From: Parachlamydiaceae bacterium
GTDB lineage: Bacteria > Chlamydiota > Chlamydiia > Chlamydiales > Parachlamydiaceae
Assembly: GCA_013698165.1 (NCBI GenBank)
Contig: JACCVN010000014.1
Span: 1-10,321 of the forward strand
Length of the DNA: 10,321 bases
Reading direction: 5' to 3'
The notes under the pieces are model-generated. The model was not told the origin of the DNA and made no database searches. It saw only the letters and a list, made by a program, of their open reading frames with translations. The stretch's first letter is position 1. Each line of letters begins with the position of its first letter. Made by a program: the position numbers and the translations under genes. Shown here piece after piece: positions 6,701 to 10,321 of the stretch.

Positions 6701-7833
6701 CTGCATTAACGACACAAATGCCACTAAAGTCAAAGCCTGATAGTAATGTCTCCGAAATTTTTAATGTCATTCCTAATCCGTACTCCGGTCCTGAGAAAGA
6801 ACTCTATTACATCAAACAGAAATATTACACTCCAGAAAATATCGAACAAGGCCGTTTGTTCTTCGAAATGAACTGCGCTGTCTGCCACGGAAAAGATGCC
6901 GATGGCTCAGGGATGCGTGCAGGGACGATGATTGAAGCAAAACCGCGCATGCTGACAAATCTAGATTGGATTAAAACACGTGATGATCTAAGACTTTTAA
7001 GGTCTATCAAATATGGTGTTGCCGGCACTTCCATGACTCCTTGGGGAGACTTTACAAGTTCCCTGCAACGCATGCAACTGGTCATATTTATTCGTTCACT
7101 TTCTAGCGAAAGGGGCCTCCAGGACAATCTGGCTGAAGCCATTTTCACGGCTTTCGATAATACCGACCTCCTCATTGAACACTCACGCATTGAGCAATAT
7201 GCCACATTAGATAGCGCCTTAACACTTTTTCGTCAGCTTAAGGGCAACCGTGAAAAGCTCTACCAATATGATGCCCAAGAAAGCGACTCCTCAAGGAAAG
7301 CGCTAGATGCCTATCAACTTGAATTGGAGCAAATGGGCAAACTCAGTCAGTTGCAAAGTAATGATGCACTTTATTCTGATCTTCGTAAGCAGATTAAAGC
7401 TGAAAAGGAAATCTACCAATCTCTTGGCGCATTCATACTGCAAACCGGTAATCGACAAGATCTCGATGATTACATTAAGCTCATCGAAATGCTAGACAAC
7501 CGATTCCAAGATAAAGAGGGCAAACTTGTCTATCAATTTTCTGATTTAAATGAAGCGAATATTGTGAAACATGGCCAGGGGCTTATTAAAAGCATTAGCA
7601 CTCAACTTGATCAACTGAAACAAGATCAGACCATTCTCGAAGGAAAAATGTCGTCTGCTAATCGCAACCAGGCTTTACATGAATTGGATGCCCGCATCAA
7701 AGCCACTGAACAGCTGAAAAACCGATTAGTCTCTACCCTTGCAGAAGGCATTCGTCTACGGCAGAAAGAAAAAGTGCTGGTAGAAGAGATCTCTTTAAAA
7801 CAAACCTCTAAACCTAATGGAAAAGATGCTTAA
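3739..7833 (+). CDS. Giant membrane-anchored heptahaem cytochrome c linking the bc and cbb3 modules
   Basis: A 1364-residue c-type cytochrome exported to the periplasmic side. One N-terminal membrane helix (about 8-26) serves as an uncleaved anchor. Seven CxxCH haem sites start at residues 80, 203, 279, 494, 611, 835 and 1046. Sites 1-3 (CISCH, CSSCH, CVQCH) form an N-terminal unit with several spare His residues (for example HPLIG, FEFHPIEEYG, KAHGPV). Its pattern resembles cytochromes found beside Rieske/cytochrome b genes in non-proteobacterial complexes. Sites 4-7 look like class I cytochrome c domains with likely Met ligands M539 (TMPNYG), M788 (SIMPVF), M887 (PMPPWG) and M1099 (SMTPWG). 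Charged helical stretches of about 200 residues between sites 3 and 4, about 120 inside domain 5, and about 235 at the C-terminus look coiled-coil-prone. Position between cytochrome b and ccoN suggests it replaces cytochrome c1 and CcoP and wires the two complexes together; that role is inferred. The 3' end overlaps ccoN by 17 bases. Confidence 0.93.
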   Translation: MRSEIYQYSLIGLGVAATALFGVFFLREVFPEYKIYQEDYVALEKFRSTYTGEPPPAFSLGVKQILLEREDKGNPVIDRCISCHVALQFPHFSPTKIAYDVNGVPMVDAQGNPRLIPNENYIWGKLNAKIASLTDEKVNSQLIEKGDNSVVKKRLSEAENLKALKVAHVGDHAYDVTKVLAMHPLIGKETRPFEFHPIEEYGCSSCHSGNGRGLTTQKAHGPVFDDEYEKEDVGHVPHFTEQDPDNDPAFGRIFNGKPGHELLFQTSPILVGALIQSKCVQCHQTSGKALEKAVDSASLIAEKRQKQINGLEKSFQSDSQALISLLNLDVSTKQKGLPDTIKEINIKLQDYTLPAQVHEQLSNQLKFLKNIQKSANANEIIDENIAFFIGTPALVQELKNTWQPLENENTTKQKDVLNTFLKMQRTSKDASGILFAKLTTIDLNNQIMSHLKEVTNSLGDTVSDSKTNSAIASDVDLLTYNYQRGQRLYVSQACYACHRISGFARGGIGPELTTSGNTYPWYLKESIVWPQADLKTSTMPNYGLDHEELEDLVTFLMGQFDGNSKVVSNTDYKIAIQEWESGRKLGWEKPLTPLQIRDLRYSMTVFVTEGCAACHRLKGFESNVGYSIEKDKPSFDALYTEKEWFKRLFPEEITGSAVVKVIENNESEIDKRIVDNVRKDSILEEIEIASPQTIEALYTPFKFANRAKNAEFRKRIEHEKDPEVKEKLAAELQTWKDRIHRLMMVFAQEYGVGRIIGPRPNWSGVYHTDEWLMEHFRNPASHVPRSIMPVFPFDDSKFYALTHMLNVLGVRNRDSDRQIWENRGFNPELAFEMYCSQCHGPFLHGNGPVSNWIYPIPKNLHNVDFLRNLTRDRAIDSIIHGVKGTPMPPWGEAPKKNDSDDIPVLTKNEITKLVDWLYSSLPSSQYGEEVQKWKYSPQDVIHELENEGTLQELLPNTNDKEPMHSSASGNTALKIAFKDLPKGDDLYAALTTQMPLKSKPDSNVSEIFNVIPNPYSGPEKELYYIKQKYYTPENIEQGRLFFEMNCAVCHGKDADGSGMRAGTMIEAKPRMLTNLDWIKTRDDLRLLRSIKYGVAGTSMTPWGDFTSSLQRMQLVIFIRSLSSERGLQDNLAEAIFTAFDNTDLLIEHSRIEQYATLDSALTLFRQLKGNREKLYQYDAQESDSSRKALDAYQLELEQMGKLSQLQSNDALYSDLRKQIKAEKEIYQSLGAFILQTGNRQDLDDYIKLIEMLDNRFQDKEGKLVYQFSDLNEANIVKHGQGLIKSISTQLDQLKQDQTILEGKMSSANRNQALHELDARIKATEQLKNRLVSTLAEGIRLRQKEKVLVEEISLKQTSKPNGKDA
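7817..7833 (+). other. Overlap between heptahaem cytochrome and ccoN (translational coupling)
   Basis: The ATG at 7817 lies 17 bases before the end of the cytochrome gene. A second in-frame ATG at 7826 would leave an 8-base overlap (ATGCTTAA) with a short GGAA at 7819-7822 in front. Neither start has a clear ribosome site at ideal distance, so the exact CcoN N-terminus is open by three residues. Either way the two genes are probably translated in a coupled manner. Confidence 0.6.
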
Positions 7834-9295
7834 TCCTACCGACACTCCGATCAAACAGGTTGTAAAGTTTGATGATACTCCTGTAAAAATCATGCTCTAT
7901 CCGGCCATTATTTTTATGATCCTTGGAATGACATTTGGAGTTTTCATTGCCTTTAATGGTTTTGTTTTCCCTGACTATTTCTCTGGTGAATATGTGCACT
8001 TTGGAAAAATTAGACCTATCCATGTGGGTCATGTGACCCTCCTATGGTTACTCTCTGCAAATATTGGACTTTTCTATTATCTTGTGCCAAGACTCTGTGG
8101 CGTGACTTTATGGAGTAGCCGACTGGCTTATGCTTCAGCAATGCTATGGTGGCCAAGCTTGATTATTGGTACCTATTCAATGCCATGGGGCACGAATTTT
8201 GGCTGGGAATATGCTGAACTTCCTACGTGGGTGGGATGGCTGCCGGCTAAGTTCTTTTTTACTGTTGCTTTCCTTATGGTTGCAGTTAACATTTATGCCA
8301 CAATTGCTACACGCATATACGAGAAGATGTATGTCTCCTTATGGTATACCATGGGAACAATGATCTGGACGTCCTTCACTGTTGTTGTAGGTTTTTTTGC
8401 TATTAACTGGGTCCCCGAAGGGATTTCCAGGGTGAATGTCAGCTTCTTTTACATCCACAATTTGGTCGGTCTGATTTTTACCCCTATGGGCCTTGCACAA
8501 GCCTACTATTTCCTTCCAAAACTTGCCAACACACCTATTTATAGTCATCGTTTGTCAATGATCGGTTTTTGGTCGATAGCCTTTGTGTATGCCTGGATCG
8601 GTGCGCACCACATCATTCACGGTCCAGTGTCACAATGGCTACAGACAACATCGATTGTCTTTTCAATTTGGCTCTTTATCCCTGTATGGACTGTGGTCAC
8701 CAACCTCTTTGCAACTGTCAAACCACACTGGTCTTCCTACACCCAAAGCGCACCTGTTCGATTTATCATGATGGGCAATATTTTCTATCTTTTGACTTGC
8801 ATTCAAGGGCCTCTGATGGCACTCAGAAATGTCAATGAAATCACTTCCAAGACTGACTGGATTATTGGCCATTCACACATCTCCCTCTATGGGACTTTCA
8901 CATTCTTTGCTATTGCCGGTATCTACCAAGCGATCCCCACTATCACAAAAAAACCATTATGGTCAACGGCCTTAGCCAATTGGCACTTTTCCCTTAATCT
9001 ATTAGGCAGTATCCCCTTTATGCTATCCATATGGATTGGCGGGTTTTGGCAAGGAATGGAATGGGCGACATGGGCAGATGGAAATACCTACGCCGAATTC
9101 CACCTCCAACTGACGCGACTTTCCTTCCTGGACACGATCGCATCGATGTATCCATTTTGGGTCTGGAGAGCCATTGGAGGATGTATTGTCCTCTTTGCCA
9201 ATATTCTCTTTGCAATCAACATCTTTAATACAATTGTTTTACAACCTGCTGTAAAAGCAACACCACCACCAGCTGTTTCCAAGGTGCAATCATGA
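7817..9295 (+). CDS. ccoN: CcoN: catalytic subunit I of cbb3-type cytochrome c oxidase
   Basis: The haem-copper oxygen reductase subunit, which reduces O2 to water at a haem b3-CuB centre and pumps protons across the cytoplasmic membrane. The 492 residues with about 12 membrane helices are typical. Active-site residues: H69 (IRPIH, haem b), H214 (YIHN, CuB), Y258 (the cross-linked tyrosine of C-family oxidases), H264/H265 (GAHH, CuB), H352 (haem b3) and H354 (haem b) in GHSH. From H214 onward these sit a constant 7 residues after the Pseudomonas stutzeri CcoN numbering as I recall it (207, 251, 257, 258, 345, 347), including the diagnostic Tyr-to-His spacing. This makes it C-type rather than aa3 or ba3. 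Gln330 lies where the well-studied enzymes have Glu323. The tail is Pro-rich (ATPPPAV). It overlaps its neighbours at both ends: 17 bases with the heptahaem gene and ATGA with ccoO. Confidence 0.97.
   Translation: MEKMLNPTDTPIKQVVKFDDTPVKIMLYPAIIFMILGMTFGVFIAFNGFVFPDYFSGEYVHFGKIRPIHVGHVTLLWLLSANIGLFYYLVPRLCGVTLWSSRLAYASAMLWWPSLIIGTYSMPWGTNFGWEYAELPTWVGWLPAKFFFTVAFLMVAVNIYATIATRIYEKMYVSLWYTMGTMIWTSFTVVVGFFAINWVPEGISRVNVSFFYIHNLVGLIFTPMGLAQAYYFLPKLANTPIYSHRLSMIGFWSIAFVYAWIGAHHIIHGPVSQWLQTTSIVFSIWLFIPVWTVVTNLFATVKPHWSSYTQSAPVRFIMMGNIFYLLTCIQGPLMALRNVNEITSKTDWIIGHSHISLYGTFTFFAIAGIYQAIPTITKKPLWSTALANWHFSLNLLGSIPFMLSIWIGGFWQGMEWATWADGNTYAEFHLQLTRLSFLDTIASMYPFWVWRAIGGCIVLFANILFAINIFNTIVLQPAVKATPPPAVSKVQS
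9281..9295 (+). promoter_or_regulatory. Ribosome site and ATGA stop-start junction between ccoN and ccoO
   Basis: AAGGTG (9281-9286) precedes ATG 9292 by 5 bases, and the ATG shares bases with the ccoN TGA (9293-9295). This classic ATGA overlap supports coupled, near-equal production of the two oxidase subunits. Confidence 0.7.
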
Positions 9296-10321
9296 GCGAC
9301 AAGCCTAAAGGTAATTTTTTTTATAATCTTGAAAAATCTGCCGTCATAACAGTGATCGGGGTGCTACTCCTTTTTTCCGGTGCGGTAATCGTCACTCTTA
9401 TTGCTCCAAGCCTCGTCGATCCAACATGGACTCAACCCACAAGCTCTTATCAAGTTCAAATGTATGAAGTTGCTGACCCAAATATCTATATCAGTTCTTC
9501 TCAAAAAGGTGGGGGGGATCTGCAGTTTGTCTATCACCTTGTGAATGACTATTCTTTGATAGCATTTCAAGAGTCTGCCACGATGCGGATCATCGCTCCC
9601 AAAGAGTTAGAGAAGTATGTGACCAAAGCGGACGAGCCTGAATTGAAACTGACCTCAAAGCTTTTGATGTTAAGAAAACCTCTCCCATCAGACCCAAAGC
9701 AAAACTATGATGCAGACAAATCCGCTGAAGAATTGAGGACTGCTCTTCAGTCGGAATGGGAAAAGGATCATCCCGACTGGAAAAAGGAAGGTCTTTACAA
9801 GCCTGACTTCGACATCCTTGAGCTATATGCCCCCGAAGGGACTGAAGCTTTCGCCTTAGCTCCCACAGACGTGTCAGTAGAAAGCTGGATGGATGACCAC
9901 TACACAATTTTAGATGATAAACAGCAACAGTCATGGCATACTTCTACCGGTGTCATCTACGTCCAAAATCCTCGTGAATATCGCATCACACGCTATAAAT
10001 TTGGCAATAATGAAAGCTGGAATTACGATCCCTACGGTGAAAAAATCAGCGATCTTAAAGAATTAAAGAGTCATTCATTAGGTTTCAGGTCGAGAAAGGA
10101 ACTGATCCAACATGGCGAGCAAGTCTATGCCGCTGAAGGCTGCTGGTACTGTCACACCGACCAAACAAGAACGCTTATCCAGGATGTTGTCCTCAACGGC
10201 TCTGCAGCCTTTCCCGCGCCGCCTTCTTCAGCAAACGAATATATCTATCAGAAAATTACTTTTCCCGGCACCCGCCGCATTGGACCAGATATCTCACGCA
10301 CAGGGATTAAAAGACCAAGCC
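9292..10321 (+). CDS. ccoO: CcoO-like mono-haem subunit II of cbb3 oxidase with large insertion (3' partial)
   Basis: A membrane-anchored cytochrome c that delivers electrons to CcoN. The frame stays open to the window edge (343 complete codons). A short cytoplasmic start (MSDKPKGNFFYNLEKS) leads into one membrane helix (about 17-39, ending APSLVDP). The haem site CWYCHTDQTR begins at residue 284, preceded by GEQVYAAEG and followed by EYIYQKITFPGTRRIGPDISRTG. The latter matches the CcoO pattern of 'EGC-YCHTQ-R', a 'Y-x-x-P-x-x-x-G-x-R-x-GPD' strand and 'R-x-G'. In ordinary CcoO the haem site lies within the first ~100 residues. Here about 230 residues of polar, Trp- and Tyr-containing sequence sit between helix and haem, with no cysteine. 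That segment is not recognised. Identity as CcoO rests on the haem region and the adjacent ccoN. The C-terminal Met ligand lies beyond the window. Confidence 0.88.
   Translation, partial: MSDKPKGNFFYNLEKSAVITVIGVLLLFSGAVIVTLIAPSLVDPTWTQPTSSYQVQMYEVADPNIYISSSQKGGGDLQFVYHLVNDYSLIAFQESATMRIIAPKELEKYVTKADEPELKLTSKLLMLRKPLPSDPKQNYDADKSAEELRTALQSEWEKDHPDWKKEGLYKPDFDILELYAPEGTEAFALAPTDVSVESWMDDHYTILDDKQQQSWHTSTGVIYVQNPREYRITRYKFGNNESWNYDPYGEKISDLKELKSHSLGFRSRKELIQHGEQVYAAEGCWYCHTDQTRTLIQDVVLNGSAAFPAPPSSANEYIYQKITFPGTRRIGPDISRTGIKRPS

Noticed and set aside
6825..7205. 126-residue open frame on the reverse strand.
   Set aside because: It is antisense to the seventh haem domain of the giant cytochrome; low-complexity translation with no motif or ribosome site that I can support.
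9511..9517. Run of seven G in ccoO (a similar run at 3485-3491 in cytochrome b) as a candidate phase-variable tract or sequencing error.
   Set aside because: Both frames stay intact across the runs (GGG-D in ccoO, FWGGVAIP in cytochrome b), and seven bases is short for a switching tract.
9590..9934. 114-residue open frame on the reverse strand beneath the CcoO insertion.
   Set aside because: The + strand frame is continuous from the ccoN-coupled ATG through to the haem motif, so the reverse frame is best explained as a chance frame.

Overview
The window is a dense, single-strand (+) run of seven genes with almost no space between them, which reads as part of one respiratory operon. Both ends are cut by the window edge. 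Base composition is unremarkable, appearing to be in the 40s % GC by eye. I see no RNA genes, mobile elements, CRISPR arrays or terminators. The organism is a bacterium with a cell envelope that exports c-type cytochromes: there are seven CxxCH haem sites in one exported protein, another in a CcoO-like protein, and a Tat-type Rieske protein. The gene set is one I associate with PVC-group bacteria (Planctomycetes/Verrucomicrobia/environmental Chlamydiae) or delta-proteobacteria-like lineages. That placement is inference only; nothing here fixes the taxon.

Layout, left to right: (1) the 3' part of a GltD-like FAD/NAD(P)H oxidoreductase with a C-terminal two-[4Fe-4S] ferredoxin domain (1-1707); (2) a 43-residue CcoS-like cbb3 oxidase assembly protein (1711-1842); (3) a Rieske [2Fe-2S] protein (1862-2374); (4) a one-piece cytochrome b (2392-3717); (5) a 1364-residue membrane-anchored seven-haem cytochrome c with long helical inserts (3739-7833); (6) CcoN, the catalytic subunit of a cbb3-type oxidase (7817-9295); (7) the 5' part of an enlarged CcoO-like mono-haem cytochrome c (9292 to the end).

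How it works together: Rieske plus cytochrome b form the core of a quinol-oxidising bc complex, and CcoN plus CcoO form the core of a cbb3 oxygen reductase. Neither a classical cytochrome c1/f nor a CcoP is seen in the window. The giant heptahaem protein sits exactly between the two modules. Its N-terminal three-haem part resembles cytochromes that accompany Rieske/cytochrome b in non-proteobacterial complexes, and its four later haem domains resemble class I/cbb3-type cytochrome c domains. The simplest model is a complex III-complex IV supercomplex in which one covalent multihaem wire carries electrons from the Rieske protein to CcoO/CcoN. CcoS fits as the oxidase maturation factor. The role of the GltD-like flavoprotein is not clear from sequence.

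The most noteworthy observations are the mosaic heptahaem cytochrome with coiled-coil spacers and a split haem domain, the roughly 230-residue insertion in CcoO, the tiny CcoS gene, and a Gln in CcoN where well-studied cbb3 oxidases have a Glu.
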